From: Mytilisepta virgata
Lineage: Eukaryota; Mollusca; Bivalvia; Mytilida; Mytilidae
Assembly: GCA_028015205.1 (NCBI GenBank)
Contig: CM051517.1
Location: forward strand, 55,675,455-55,739,454
Reading direction: 5' to 3'
DNA length: 64,000 nucleotides
Position numbers and translations under genes: made by a program. The notes beneath the pieces were generated by a model. It was given only the letters and a program-made list of their open reading frames with translations, was not told the DNA's origin and did no database searches. Positions 32,230 through 44,444 of the stretch are shown one piece after another (the first letter of the stretch is position 1; each line of letters starts with the position of its first letter).

Positions 32230-33196
32230 CAGGGCCCGACTTCTGGATATTTATTTTATTTTATTTTATTTTTTGTTGTTGTCTTATTTCATGAATACTT
32301 TTTAATAAATATTTACTATAACAACGCAAATTATGCGTTTATTATCAATGTGCTAAAAACTATCCACGTCCTTATACTAAAAAATCTTAAAGGGATATAA
32401 GCCGCCATTTTGGATTTCCTACCTCTGCCACGATAAAAATCAATTAAAAATACTTCCATGTCACAATTTATTTCATATCTGCCCTGAATCTCCTCCAAAA
32501 TGAATGATCCAATCATCATTTTACCAAGCTACGACATTAAACTCGATAATTTGACGAGCGAAGTCAAAACTTATTATATTTCGCGTCGATAGCAACGTTC
32601 CTCGTAACTTCACAATTGAAGTCCAAGGGACGCAACTCTGATTCTCATTGACTTATACATACTGTTATATACAGTAACGTTGCTTTCGACCCGAAATACG
32701 CGAACTTTTGACTTTGCTTGTCGAATTAAAGAGTTTGATGCCGCATCTTGGTAAAATGGTGACTGGATTTTGAAGATGATTCATTTTGGACGGGATCGAG
32801 GGCAGATATAAAATAAATTGTCACATAGAAGTATTTTTAATTTATTTTAATCGTGGCAGAGGTAGGAAATCCAAAATGGTGGCTTATATCCCTTTAGGAT
32901 TTTTTAGTATAATGACGTGGATAGTGTATAGCATATTGATAATAAACGCAGAATATTCGTTGTTACAGTGAATATTTATTATTAAAAGTACTCATAAAAT
33001 AAGATAACAAAAAAATTAAATTAAAAAGAAATAAATTTCCAGAAGTCGAGCCCCTAAGGACGTGGATAGTGTATGGCACATTGATAATAAACGCATAATT
33101 TGCGTTGTTATAGTAAATATTTATTAAAAAGTATTCATGTTATAAGACAACAAAAAATAAAATTAAAAAAAATAAATATCCAGAAGTCGGCCCCTG
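32230..33196. mobile_element. Fold-back element with long inverted arms and a third partial arm
   Basis: The left arm (32230-32597) begins CAGGGCCCGACTTCTGG and is mirrored by 32692-33056. A further direct copy of the outer part of the right arm (33057-33196) ends CCAGAAGTCGGCCCCTG. The loop of about 95 bases contains no gene. Matching open frames on opposite strands of the two arms (32331-32519 and 32786-32971) are the same sequence read inverted. CAGGG ends recall hAT-type elements, but I found no target-site duplication. Confidence 0.8.
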
Positions 33197-33255
33197 TGGT
33201 TAACACATACCTATTGACCTATGTAGTATTCATATAATTAAACGTATATATTAAC

Positions 33256-36200
33256 CTATATACTAGTAGTATTCATATAATTAAACGTTTTTGCCAATAA
33301 ATTACCTGGCTTTTCATTTCTAAAATTGAAAATTTCAACAATGTTTTCTACTTCTTTCTTAAATAAACAAAATACATCAATACTTTTTTCCTTTTGGTTA
33401 CTTACATAATATCCTTTATATACAGAGAAATAAATAACAGTGAGAAGAAAATTGAGTTCATAGTAGGCAATATCATCTATTTTATATCCTACGATTAATG
33501 TTCTGAAACTAATAACATGTTCTCCAATTTTTAAATATTTTAACAGGTCTTTGATTTTAGACCAAAATATATTATTGTAAGAGCACGACAGAAAAAAATG
33601 TTCCTTAATTTTGCAAATAGGACAAAGATTATCACTAACTAATTTCCATTGCATTAATAAGACATTGCAGGGCAATATAAAATGTACTAATTTCCATCTG
33701 AACATTTTGAACTTATTATCTTTTCGATATGAAAAGATAAATTTAAATAATTTTTAAAAAGATGGAATAGATTTCTCATTAAATAATTTATCCCATTTGA
33801 TAACCCCAATAGGTACGTCTAACGGATTTTGATTTAAGACGGTTTGATATATACATTCTTTTTCTATTTTCAGTAGATCCTGTTTTAAAAACAGTATTTT
33901 TTTTCGTCAATTTTGATTTTAGTTTTAGCCAAAGATTCTGACCTAATGGTATCAAGCCAAATTTTTGGAATCGCTTTTTTTATTTGCGATAATTCTGATA
34001 TCCAATTACTTCCTATTTCTCTTATTTTGATAATATGTTTTCTTCTGATATTTGTCCCTGATTGTCAATTAGATCATTAATATATATAATGCCACTTTCA
34101 ATCCAATTCTTAAAATTTAAACATTTTCCTTTAAATAATATAAAACAATTACCCCAAATAACTTGTTTTCGTATTTCTAAAAAACTCCTGGGTAATTCCA
34201 CACTTTGTTGTTTCAAACATATCCATGTTTCAATTATTCTTTGATAAAACTCCGGTATTTGTTTCCATAAAGATTTGTCGATCATGTTTTTATTATTTAA
34301 ATACATTTAAAAAAAAGAAAATTTTGTCCTAATTTGTTGAAATATAATCTTGGAATTAATGTCCAGTTTGCATCTTTATTCTCTAATAATTTTTTAATCC
34401 ATTTAATATGTATTGATTTAATATAAGTGTCTATATCTATCATTTTTATTCCCCCCTGTGTATAGTCTCTTGTTAAAACATAGCGTTTAACTTTGTCAGA
34501 TTTCCCATCCCATATAAATTTATAAATAATATTTTTGAATGTTTGTAAATATTGCTTATGTATTACAGAATTTGTAGCGATATACGTTAAATTAGGTATC
34601 AATAGTGCCTTTAGAATCATAATCTTTCCTAATAAAGTGAGTTTTCTTTTTTTCCAACTTTCCACCATTTTGGATGTTTTATTAATTATCTTTTCCCAGT
34701 TTAGTTTTTGACATTCATCCTTGTTATGCCCAAAATATACCCCTAAACTTTTAATAGGCTTATCTGTCCAGTTTATATTTTCATATTTGTCCTTACTTGT
34801 TTTCAATTTCCCTAACCATATTCCATCTGTTTTATTACGATTAAGTATCAAACCAGAGTAGCTACCAAATTGTTCAATCATATTTAACGCTAGACTTATA
34901 TCTTTACGGGATTTCAAAAATAAAGTTGTGTCATCTGCTAATTGACAGATTTTTAGTGTTCCATTTTTACCATCTAATGTTATTTTTATCCCCTCAAGAT
35001 CTTTATTCTCTCTAAGCCTGATAGCAATTATTTCTACCGCTAACACAAAAATTAATGAGCACGGGCAGCCTTGCCTGATCCCGCGAGAAGCCCTAAAGGG
35101 ACTAGAAACCCACCCATTATTAACGATACAACTTTTAATATTTGTGTACATAGTTTTCACCAATTGAATAAAACTCTTTTTAAAACCAAATTTTTTAAGT
35201 GCCTCTATCATAAAATCCCATTCTAGCGAATCGAACGCTTTACTAAAATCTAAAAAAAGTATAGCACCACTAACATTAAAATTATCGGAAAAATCTATGA
35301 GGTCTTGTATGGATCTTATATTAAAGCCAATGTATCTATTTTTTACATACCCAGTCTGGTCTTGGTTTATAATTGATGGAAGAACTGGTTTTAGTCTCTT
35401 AGCTAAGGTATAGGCTAAAATTTTTGTATCTATGTTGAGCAGAGTAATCGGTCTATAATTATTCAAAGATAAGGAGTCATTTTTCTTGTATAATAATGAT
35501 ATCGTACCAATTTTCTGTGAATTGGTTAACTCTCCTTTACCAAAACAGTAATTGTATACTCTTACTAATAATCTTTTTATTTTTTCCCAAAATTTTCTGT
35601 AAAATTCCACCGTTATTCCATCTAATCCCGGGGCCCTATTTACTTTCATCTTTAAAACATTCTTCAATGTTGATTTCCCCTTCACACTGACCCATTTCCA
35701 TTTGTTAGTTTTTTATCAATTTTTGTATTGTTAATATACTGTTTGACCTTTTTGTATTTGGTTTAGAGCTTGTATATAATTTTTTTATAATAATCAACTT
35801 CAAGTTCTAATATGTCACTTTGATTTTTTGTTGTGGAACCTTGGTTGTCATAAAGCTCATTTATTACTTTTTTAGTTTGCCTGGCTTTTTCTAAACTTAA
35901 AAAAGCATTGTTTTTCCCCCTCTTCAAACCACTTGACCCTAGACCTTATTTTCTGACCCTCAATTTTTTCTTTATATAGATTACCAAGTTCGTCCTCTAT
36001 CTCTGTTATTTTGTTTTCTAAGTTAGTGTTTATCTCTGCCTTATTATCTGATATTTGATTTAACATATTCAGTTCATATTCTAACTTAGCAATTTCAGTT
36101 TTACGTTTAATGGATTTTCTTTTACAGAAATCTAAACTTGCATCTCTTATTTCTATTTTTAAGTTATCCCATAGTATACTGATATCTTTACACTTTTCTT

Positions 36201-37037
36201 TCTCTTCTGATTCATTGTCATATTTTTCAAAATAACATTTATATATTCCTCATCTTCCAATATACTTGCATTTAATTTCCAGTAACCCTGCCCTTTATCC
36301 CCTCTATCAATGTTGATTTTTAATGAAACACTATTATGGTCTGTGTATCTCAGTACTATTGGTATTATATCACACGATTTACAGTTTTTCTGAACTTCAG
36401 ATGAAATTAAGAAATAGTGTATTCTTGTTGATTCAGATTTATATTTTCTACACCATGTGAATTGTATTTTATTTTTATTTTTTTCCTCCAAATATCAAAA
36501 AGTTTTCTTGATTAATAAGTGCTTTCAAACTATTTACAGGCTTATCATTATTATTTGATTTTGACTTATTCTTTGTATCTAAATTAGATAAAATATCGTT
36601 AAAATCTTCTCCCATAATTATTTGGCTTAGCTATAGTTATTTACAAACGAATTTACAGTCTTAAAGAAAACATTTCTATTTTTGACATCATTAGGCGCAT
36701 ATACATTTATTAAGGTATATACACTCACTTTTATTTCTACCTTAATCAAAAGTAATCTATCTTCTGTATCTTTGTATTCATCAATTAATTTAAATGAAAT
36801 ATTCTGTTTTATCCATATTGCAACTCCCCTAGATATACTACTCCCGTCGCTTTGAAAAAGCTTTCCTTCAAATTCATTCCTTAGATTTGAAAGTTTTTTA
36901 GTAAAATGTGTCTCTTGTAATAGTAAAATGTCACTTTTTTGTTGTTTTGACCATTAAATTAATCTTTGTCTCTTTTCAGATTGTTGCAGGCCTTTGCAGT
37001 TAACTGTTAATATGTGTAAAATGTTTTTGTTCACCAT
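33256..37037 (-). pseudogene. LINE ORF2: endonuclease and reverse transcriptase, broken
   Basis: The product would nick target DNA and copy the LINE RNA in place. It starts at ATG 37035-37037 with LTVNCKGLQQ. The endonuclease shows ILLLQETHF, VAIWI, INVYAPND, FTWCRK and DHNSV; its end GYWKLNASIL lies near 36260. The longest intact part (34297-35685) is the RT: APGLDGITVEFYRKFW, NYRPITLLN, DQTGYVKNRYIG, LDFSKAFDSLEWDF, RGIRQGCPCS and catalytic LADDTTLF. The tail (33256-33705) has LCPICKIKEHFFLSC, typical of L1-type RTs. Breaks include a TAA at 36954-36956, frameshifts near 36635 and 36495, and several between 36160 and 35690 and below 34300. Full length would be about 1,260 codons, normal for L1. 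Confidence 0.9.
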
Positions 37038-37895
37038 GGTGATGTTTGAACAACCAAAGATAAGTTTTAATGTGTTCTACAAATATTATCAATACTGTAA
37101 GCATGATACTTTTCAGTTCGTTTGTACTAAGATTGTGGGGAATCCCATGTTTAAATGTCTCTCTAAATATAGAATGCCAAATAGATTAAATAAAGCATCT
37201 TCTACCAAGATAATAACGCTATTCAACACAATATTACATTTACACACAACATATATAGTGAAATACATAATAAATACACTTTACCAAACAAACTTACAAA
37301 ATAAACAAAAATTGAATTTATGTAATGCCGACAGGAATGAAATTGGCATATATAAACCACATTTAGATTAAACTGTATCATAGAGGTTTGAAATTTTTCA
37401 CTCCACTTGTATTTTTGAAAATAGTGTATAAAATCTAGAAATTCTGTCATTATTTTTTCCGGCATGTTTTTAATTTTTGCTTTTGAATAGTTAAAGTACC
37501 TTTTAATAGTACATAAACAAAAAAAATACTTGTGATTTAGAAGTTTTTTCAAAAGATTTCCAAAATATTTTTCTACTTTCATATAAAAAGATGCTTGTAT
37601 CTCAAGTATATATATAGTATAGAGGTGTTACCAATAATTATATAAATGGGATAGTAAACACGAATCAACAGAATAACCATTAAAAAAACATCTTTTTAGA
37701 TATTGAAGTTGATTTAGTGGACAATATTGTTTAAACATATTTACATTTGTTTGAAAATGCAACTTTATGTCTTTTTGTTTATTGTAGATTGCCTGTTGAA
37801 ACAGCAAGCATTCATGACCAGATGATAACATTGTGAAATAAGGACTGTACAACCTGACACTAAGCAAAACATATTGAAATATAAACAATATAATA

Positions 37896-37931
<36 letters not shown>

Positions 37932-37932
37932 T
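37038..37932. other. Inter-ORF stretch of the LINE with TA microsatellite
   Basis: No recognisable domain occurs. A TA run of about 28 bases lies at 37900-37928. Minus-strand open frames at 37223-37582 and 37628-37888 are AT-driven and unlike any LINE domain I know. An inserted fragment is possible. Confidence 0.4.
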
Positions 37933-39132
37933 CTAGATATTTATAAAATACAGATAAAGAAAATAGCTTAGATTTGCATATTCACAGCTACCACAATTAT
38001 GTTTTTGCTTTCTTAATTGGAAAACTCTCGGCAGCTTCATGAAGCTTTTCTGTTGGAGTGATTGGTGACTTCTCGAAATGTCTTTGTCTCTGTTGTTTTG
38101 GCGTATCTTGCAAGAATTTTGTAATTTCACTTTGTTCTCCCTTAGCTTTATTGCCGGATTTTTTCGGTTTTGTTCTTTTCGGTTCATTGTCACAGCCTGA
38201 ATTTGTGGACCTAATATTGACTGTGACACATGTGTTGGCGGCTGTGTGTTATCTTCGGCAAAGTCGGTCATATCTACGGTTTCTTCCTCGTCCGATTTGT
38301 TTGTTTCAGTGTCAGTGGCATGATCATCACTAAATACATTTTCTGTACAAACATCTTGCTTATGCCCGGGTTTACCACAGTTTTTGCACTTTCAGTCTTC
38401 TTTACATTGATTGGCATAGTGACCCTCACATAGACATTTAGCACATTTTATAATTTTGACTTGCTTTGGTTGGCCATAATGTATGACACTAGCTCGATAT
38501 TTCCAAATCATCATTGATCTTGGTAGAGGAAATTCAAAAGGCTTACATATAAGAATACGATCGCCTGTTTTGAAATTTGTTAATAAGTTGTCAATTCTTA
38601 ACCTCTCGCTAAAGTGGTTAAGTAATATCACTTTACTGACAGAGGTTTCAACAGCTCTGATAATTTTGTCATCATCAGCTGAGAGTGGTACATTTTTTAT
38701 TCTCACCCTGATGGTATCCTGGGTTTCACAGATCACAACATTGGGATTTCTTGTATATAGAGTTACAGATTTATTTCTAATCACAACACCTTTAGATAAC
38801 AGTTCCTTTTTGTCAATCTCATTGTCGAGATAGATCCGCCACAATCCACGGACACGTTGTAGACCACTCAATGTTCTGACAGGGATTTGATCGCTAATAG
38901 CCTTATACAACTCTTTATGGAATAAGAAAAAGTCAGGCTTGTTAGCATTGTCACCAAAGACATCAGATTGAAGTAGAAAAATTGGTTTAACACAACTGAG
39001 TTCATCACCTGATTTGTGGTTCTCACCTGTAGCCGCTTTAGCATATGATGTCGCCATTTTGTCTTGTTGTTTTGGGTTGTCTTTGTCTGTACAGAATTGA
39101 ATATTTAAGTCGAAGTTAATTTCTTTGACCAA
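37933..39132 (-). pseudogene. LINE ORF1: gag-like RNA-binding protein with two CCHC knuckles, one stop
   Basis: This is one continuous frame of 400 codons with a single internal TGA at 38392-38394. MATSYAKAATGENHKSGDE near the start may be the real N-terminus. A central region (about residues 60-220) has the look of a nucleic-acid-binding ORF1 with VRIKNVPLSADDDKII. Then come two zinc knuckles of the form C-x2-C-x4-H-x4-C: CAKCLCEGHYANQC just before the stop and CKNCGKPGHKQDVC just after it. An acidic then basic tail follows. ORF1 proteins coat LINE RNA. Only one nonsense change separates this copy from an open ORF1. Confidence 0.85.
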
Positions 39133-39268
39133 AAGTCAACACAAAAAATGCCAGAATACGATTCTACACCACTTTGCCAAGTTTTAAAACATTATCTCAA
39201 ATAAAGACTTGAATATATCAATTATTTGATCCGAGCTATGAAACACCGTTACCTTGGTTCAGGGGCCA

Positions 39269-39735
39269 TTACTCAAATAATTGAACAAATATGTTGTCGA
39301 TCAAAAATTCAATCATCAGGACAATTTCATCCTCTGTATATTTTTTGTTAGATATAAAGTGGTTTTTAACAAAGTATGATTTATCTCTACCACTGACAAG
39401 GCATGTATATCTTTTGTTGTCATTTTTATTTTGAAAGCATCGATGGATTAAATCTTTCAACTTAGAGAAATCAAATGTTTTTATGCTGTTACAGACTGAA
39501 TGGACCGGGATTGTAAAATATCCTTTAAGTCTTTAGAGTTCTTTAATATCCACATTTGATTGATACCACTTCTTGAACAGCTTGTCTCACAACAACTTTG
39601 AAGGCCCGTTTTGACAGCTATTAAAATAGAAGTTAGAAATTGAGACAATGGTTTGGTGGAAGACTTGGCAGATCCAGCTATAAATCGTTGTTTGTATGGA
39701 CACTTATGTAACTTGGGTATCCAGTACAAGGTAGA
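39269..39735 (-). pseudogene. Reverse transcriptase remnant (N-terminal palm region)
   Basis: The minus frame reads MYWIPKLHKCPYKQRFIAGS, AKSSTKPLSQFLTSIL and CETSCSRSGINQMWILKNS. After a frameshift near 39490 it continues FDFSKLKDLIHRCF, SYFVKNHFISNKKY and VLMIEFLIDNIFVQ. This is the part just upstream of the MGTNCAPLLAD motif in the RT family also seen at 31338-31857. No catalytic box is included. It lies immediately upstream of the LINE on the same strand. Confidence 0.7.
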
Positions 39736-41119
39736 AAGATCACAATCACCATCTTTGTATGGACAAAGATCTGAACCTGCGCAGACAAAACTTATTCGAA
39801 ATAGACATAAACATTGTACGTCACAATTTTAAAAACCAATCACTGACCTGCGCAAGCACTCTCTCCACGACGTCATATACGACGACCCAATCGCTTAGGA
39901 AGAGTAATACGTAATGCCCCAACTGATGTGCGCAAATGAAGGAAATTCCCATTCAAAGTATAAATAAATGAAATCAAGTTTTACTATTTCTTTTAATCAA
40001 GTGAGAAGTTCAGCATACACATTCAATCAATCAAATGACCAATACTTACAAATCGCGATATAAAAATCAAAAAGAATTATTATCGTGCCATAAAATGCTG
40101 CAAAGCTCCGCCTTAGTGGCCTCGTCAAATGTCGGTGGTGTCCATCACCATAATAGGCTTGTTTTTGCACGAGATTTTCTGTTTGTTGTGGAGAGCAATA
40201 ACAATTACCATAAAAGACTTGTTGTATAGCCCGCGCTTTTTACTATCCACTATTTTGTCAAGATTTGGTTACTCACCTGTAAAGTATTTTACTACGCACG
40301 AGAAGAAAATAGTAAAAAGCACGTGTTATAAGTTACGACAAACAAAACACGTTAATCTAACCACAAGTTTTAAACATTGAAAACACGACGTAATGCGTGC
40401 TCAATTCAAACGTGTTTTGTACACATTATATTTAGAAATGTTTGAAATTTAAATATATGATGAAAAAATGATAGATAGACTTATGTTTATGCATGTTAGA
40501 AGTTGAAAGAAAGGTTCAGGAAAAATACCTCTTGAATACATTAAAAGAAATACACGTACATTGTAATTGTCTTGTTTGGCTGAATATGAAATTTTATTCA
40601 CATAGTTTGTAGAAAGTTTAGGAACAATACTCGAAATAAGTTTTGGAAAATTTAGAAATTTCTAAATAATCAAAATATCAAGAACCAAAGCGAAGCCTTG
40701 TATTACATGTACCCTACTACGATGCGAATTCTTTCGTTATGTTACAATTATATCTCGATAAAGAATTTTGTTTGATTACAATCGTACACGTTTCATTGTT
40801 CACTACTTACTATTTCTAAATCCATTCATTAAACTGTGATAAATGCGTGTTAAACATGATTTGATTGGATGTTCGTACAGGTTCAGCGTGACGTGGTCAA
40901 TTGCTCTCTCTCGAGTGGCTGTTTCATCGTGACATATGATGTTTGTTTGAAGTTGGAATTTCCAAGGTCGTGTTTGCGCAGGTCAGTTTACTCGTCCATG
41001 CATTGTCCATACTGAATTGACACTTTGTACCAAATACAAACAACGTCTTGTCAGAAACCGTTTGACAGATGGAAGTAAAATTATGCCTGAATAATCATAT
41101 AATGGTCCCTAATAAAATG
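39736..41119. other. Intergenic sequence, no gene seen
   Basis: No product is recognised. GCGCTTTTTACTATCC near 40230 is opposed by ATAGTAAAAAGCACG near 40310, an inverted repeat of about 100 bases overall. The frames at 40035-40380 overlap it and are not convincing. Confidence 0.4.
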
Positions 41120-41900
41120 GATGTTTTTGATGCCGATCCGAAATTTAGCATGGCTGCCAGGGTCAATTATGCACTCTGATTGGCTGAAATTTCAAAATTT
41201 TCCCCTCTGAAACTACAAAAGCAATTTAATTGTTACATTGCAGGAATGATCCTTACGTGGTCTTCTACCAACTTTATGTTGTTCATGCCAATATGAAATC
41301 CAAGATGTCTGAAACTACAGAGGCAGAAATTGTCCTTAAATGGTCCTCTGTCAAAATTGCGTCCGATGACCCAGAATGTCAACAAAGATGGCCGTCACAG
41401 CTGAACATAGTTTAACATAGGACCTGTTATGAAAATTCATTAAACAATATTCTGATCTGAGACGAATTGGCCAATTAGGACCAGACTTGGCAACAATGGT
41501 CATTAGATGGTCCACTTTCATTATTGTGTCCGCTGACATGGCCTGCCAATCAAGGTGGCCACCAAAGCTGAACTTATTTAAACATAGGACCCTATGGGAA
41601 AATATAGTTTGCAGTCACCATACCGTAAACTTGGGCTTTTTCTCACCAAACTAATAATCAAGGTGGCCACCAAAGCTGAACTTATTTAAACATAGGACCC
41701 TATGGGAAAATATAGTTTGCAGTCACCATACTGTAAACTTGGGCTTTTTCTCACCAAACTAATACCAATTGGTCTATTTCAGATTTGTGTTTAATAACCT
41801 TTAATGTCAACTAAGATGGCAACCACACCCTAACTTTTTTTAATATTGAACCTATGGGGAAAACTAGCCAAGATAACTGCTACACTTAAACTATCAGTCC
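41120..41900. repeat. Dispersed bivalve repeat with a 108-bp tandem duplication
   Basis: Units with CCGATGACCCAGAATGTCAA and AACATAGGACCCTATGGGAA recur. Within it, 41551-41658 is repeated almost exactly by 41659-41765 (starting CAAGGTGGCCACCAAAGCTG). Open frames through it are not genes. Confidence 0.75.
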
Positions 41901-41999
41901 TGTTGAAGGTGGACAAGTTAAATCCAGGTGAGCGATACAGGCTTTTGAGAGCCTTTATTTATTCTTTAGTTATATTCTTCTTGTATATGTATTTGTTTA

Positions 42000-42430
42000 T
42001 TCTATTTTCTCTTCAACTTTTTAAAATGTTTTGGTTTGCAACATTTTAAGTCTTGAGCACAACTGTTCTGTTGGTTTGCCTTCATTTTAATGATTTTGTA
42101 GTTGGTTTTGTTCGACTTGTGTATTTTGTAAATTTAGGCCGTTTTATGCCCATTCTAACAGCTGACCATTTCAATTTTCCTCGTATTCTATTTCTCCATT
42201 GTATGAAACAACTCAACCATCCAAGAATTCCAAAGTAGTCAAACTGTTAAACACATGACCAGGCACTTAAACACTGAAAAGTGGTAGGGTAAAACCGGTT
42301 GATAAACAATGTTAATACAGCATGATGATTACCCTTCCGCACCACCTGGTGTCATTGTTGTATTTTGTGAAAATTCAAATTAAAAGTTCTTTAGTTTCCG
42401 TCTTTTCATGTTGTCATTATGTTTCGTTAT
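42000..42430. repeat. Dispersed repeat, diverged relative of 2838-3060
   Basis: TTTTGGTTTGCAACATTTTA with TCTTGAGCACAACTGTTC, and later TTTAGTTTCCGTCTTTTCAT, match the block A and B copies, but the two parts lie in the opposite order and about 300 bases apart. Confidence 0.6.
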
Positions 42431-43059
42431 ATGTGGGCTATTGCCATCACTTTGCGTCCGTGCTCCGTTGTCGTATGCTAATATGAAATCCAAGATGACT
42501 GAAACTACAGAGCCAGTTGTAACCAAACTTGGCAGAAATGGTCCTTAAATGGTCCTCTGTCAGATTTGTGTCCCCCTTATCTATCCTGACATTCTGGTGT
42601 ATAAAACATACTATAAAACTATTATGAAGCGAGTTGGTGACGTTGGAAATGTTGCCCGACGGAGTCTGAGATTTTCCAGTCTTGTAACTTCCATGGTGTT
42701 TGATTCTGTTTCTCACCCTCAAACACTCTAAACAACAAGCCAAATATGAGCTGCATGCCATTGTTTACATCGACGATTTACTTCCCCTTTTGGGACGTCA
42801 TAATATATGAAACCTGCGCCAGAGTTTGCGGAAGTGTTTTAATTACAATTCTAATGAGTTAAATGGTTCTTTTGAACTGGAATAACATTTTAATGTAAAC
42901 TTTATATTTGACTAATACTTCTTGTAAAGAATGTTCAACTTTATTTCAAGCGCATTATGTAAAAAGCCTGAGTATACGGTTTGGTGGTAAAGGGAACGTG
43001 AATTTCTTATCTCACCCGTGCCCTGTCTTACATCTGAGAAATTCCTTAGTTTTCACAAA
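42431..43059. other. Repeat-derived and TLR-flank-like sequence, no gene seen
   Basis: The start repeats the 41280-41350 bivalve unit (AAATGGTCCTCTGTCA). The stretch CTATCCTGACATTCTGGTGT resembles 12088 and 60921, which lie downstream of TLR relics. No gene is recognised. Confidence 0.4.
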
Positions 43060-43380
43060 ATTTAACATTTTTGGAACATTAAAGTGAGTATTCAATAAGC
43101 TTTGTTTTGTTTTTCCTTTCAAACTTAACTGACGTCCTCATTCTTGTAGAGTACGTGTTATCATGGACTGATACACACATTATAACATTAAACTGGATTT
43201 AATGCAACAAACAAGGAAAAAATACCTATAGAAAAGTTTTCATTTCCACTTTAAACGCCCACTGAATGAAAAGAGTAGCGAGTTCTTTTGTAAAAATGCG
43301 TACGGTGGATTTACATTCAAATTTAAATAATATACAAGTACATCTTTCCAAAAAGCTTACTTGACTAAGCATTTAATAAA
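43060..43380 (-). pseudogene. Collapsed TLR relic: 3' flank joined to 5' end
   Basis: The left part (43060-43165) matches the 3' flank found beyond other TLR copies (AACTGACGTCCTCATTCTTG type). The right part (about 43180-43380) matches the TLR-2 5' end: TTTAATGCAACAAACAAGG corresponds to the signal-peptide end CCIES, and AAAAGAGTAGCGAG, AAATGCGTACG, ATTCAAATTTAAAT follow the TLR-2 leader. The body of the gene, about 2.5 kb, is absent, as expected for an internal deletion. Confidence 0.6.
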
Positions 43381-44440
43381 CATGTATCATACTATATGTG
43401 TAATGGTAAATGCTGTACTAACTATTTACTGCGACAGTTGATTGCCATGTCTATTTTTCAGCAATAGCACCATTGTTTTGGTAATGATGAGATGCAGTAG
43501 CCTGGCTATATTTTGCCTACCAGCCATTTTTATTATGTACAATGAAGTTCCATACAGTCTATCCTCTGGCCGTAAGCAATCATTGCACCCGGTTTTGTTG
43601 AAGATTGAATGCAAAAGACAATAGGGTTCACCCCATCACCATGGGTAATCATCAAATAAAGTTTGGCGAAGATTGAATGATAAAGCAAAACTCTATTAAA
43701 CTACAAGCTTTTTCTGTTATGCTAAAATATGATTTTTTCATTTGACCTTGAAATACCGTAGGGTTCATCTAATCACCATGGGCAAATGATCGAATTACAG
43801 AATGAAAAAAATTTTTTTTCTATAGTTCTGTTTTCTCAGCAAGATCCTCAGGATATATAACAGTTTAATTCATCATTTGCAATATTGGTAGTAATTCATA
43901 ATTAAAGGTCAGTCGTTCAAAAGAACTGTTGAAAGGTCTTTCCTGCATGACCCCATCATGTAAACTTTCAAGGGTTCCGGATCCCTTGTAGAAGCTTCTA
44001 TGACGTATAGTATTTGAGATTTGCTAAATTAATTGCGTGACATTGATTTCACCTTGAGGTATTTTTCAAGGTCCAAGTTCAAGAACCTCAAATCAACAAA
44101 CCTTGGGCCTCTATTATATATAGCTTAAGATAAATATTAAATGACTTGTAAATTGACCTTGGGCCTTGTCTGCATAAACTTCAATGGCGTATAGTTTTTT
44201 TTATATATACGTGATTAATGTGACATTGAAAATGACCTTAAACTTGACCTCAATTTCAAGGTCAAAGGTCGATTCCGAATTGCCCTTCAAGAAGTTTCTA
44301 TGACGTTTAGTTTCTGAGATATATTCGATTGAATATTAAACCTTGATTGGACTTTGGGCTCAATTTGAAGGTCAAAGGTCAAAGACCACAAACAGCAAAC
44401 CTTAGGCCCTATGACGTTTTTAGCTGCCCTGGCCAAAGGC
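43381..44440. repeat. Dispersed repeat rich in AAGGTCAAAGGTCA
   Basis: TTCAAGGTCAAAGGTCGATT (about 44258), TTTGAAGGTCAAAGGTCAAAG (about 44370) and further GACCTTGAAATACC- and CTATGACGTTTAG-type units recur. This is a known style of mollusc interspersed repeat. The first 300 bases are unremarkable. Confidence 0.55.
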
Positions 44441-44444
44441 CATG

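Larger units (their letters stand above)
33200..39200 (-). mobile_element. L1-like LINE retrotransposon, nearly complete, inactive
   Basis: Minus-strand order is ORF1 (37933-39132) with zinc knuckles, then an ORF2 (33256-37037) with apurinic endonuclease, reverse transcriptase and C-terminal zinc-knuckle-like region. The 0.9-kb gap between the ORFs is longer than usual for L1 and holds a TA microsatellite, so it may contain an insertion. No terminal poly-A or target-site duplication was identified, so the outer limits are approximate. Confidence 0.85.

Noticed and set aside
32331..32971. Similar small proteins with GRGRKSKM on opposite strands
   Set aside because: They are the two arms of one inverted repeat read outward; the similarity is that of the DNA, and no start, domain or length supports a gene.
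37223..37888. Minus-strand frames of 119 and 86 codons between the LINE ORFs
   Set aside because: AT-driven composition, no domain and no match to L1 proteins.
43426..43624. Open frames on both strands near the collapsed TLR relic
   Set aside because: They overlap each other exactly, are short, and neither product is recognisable.
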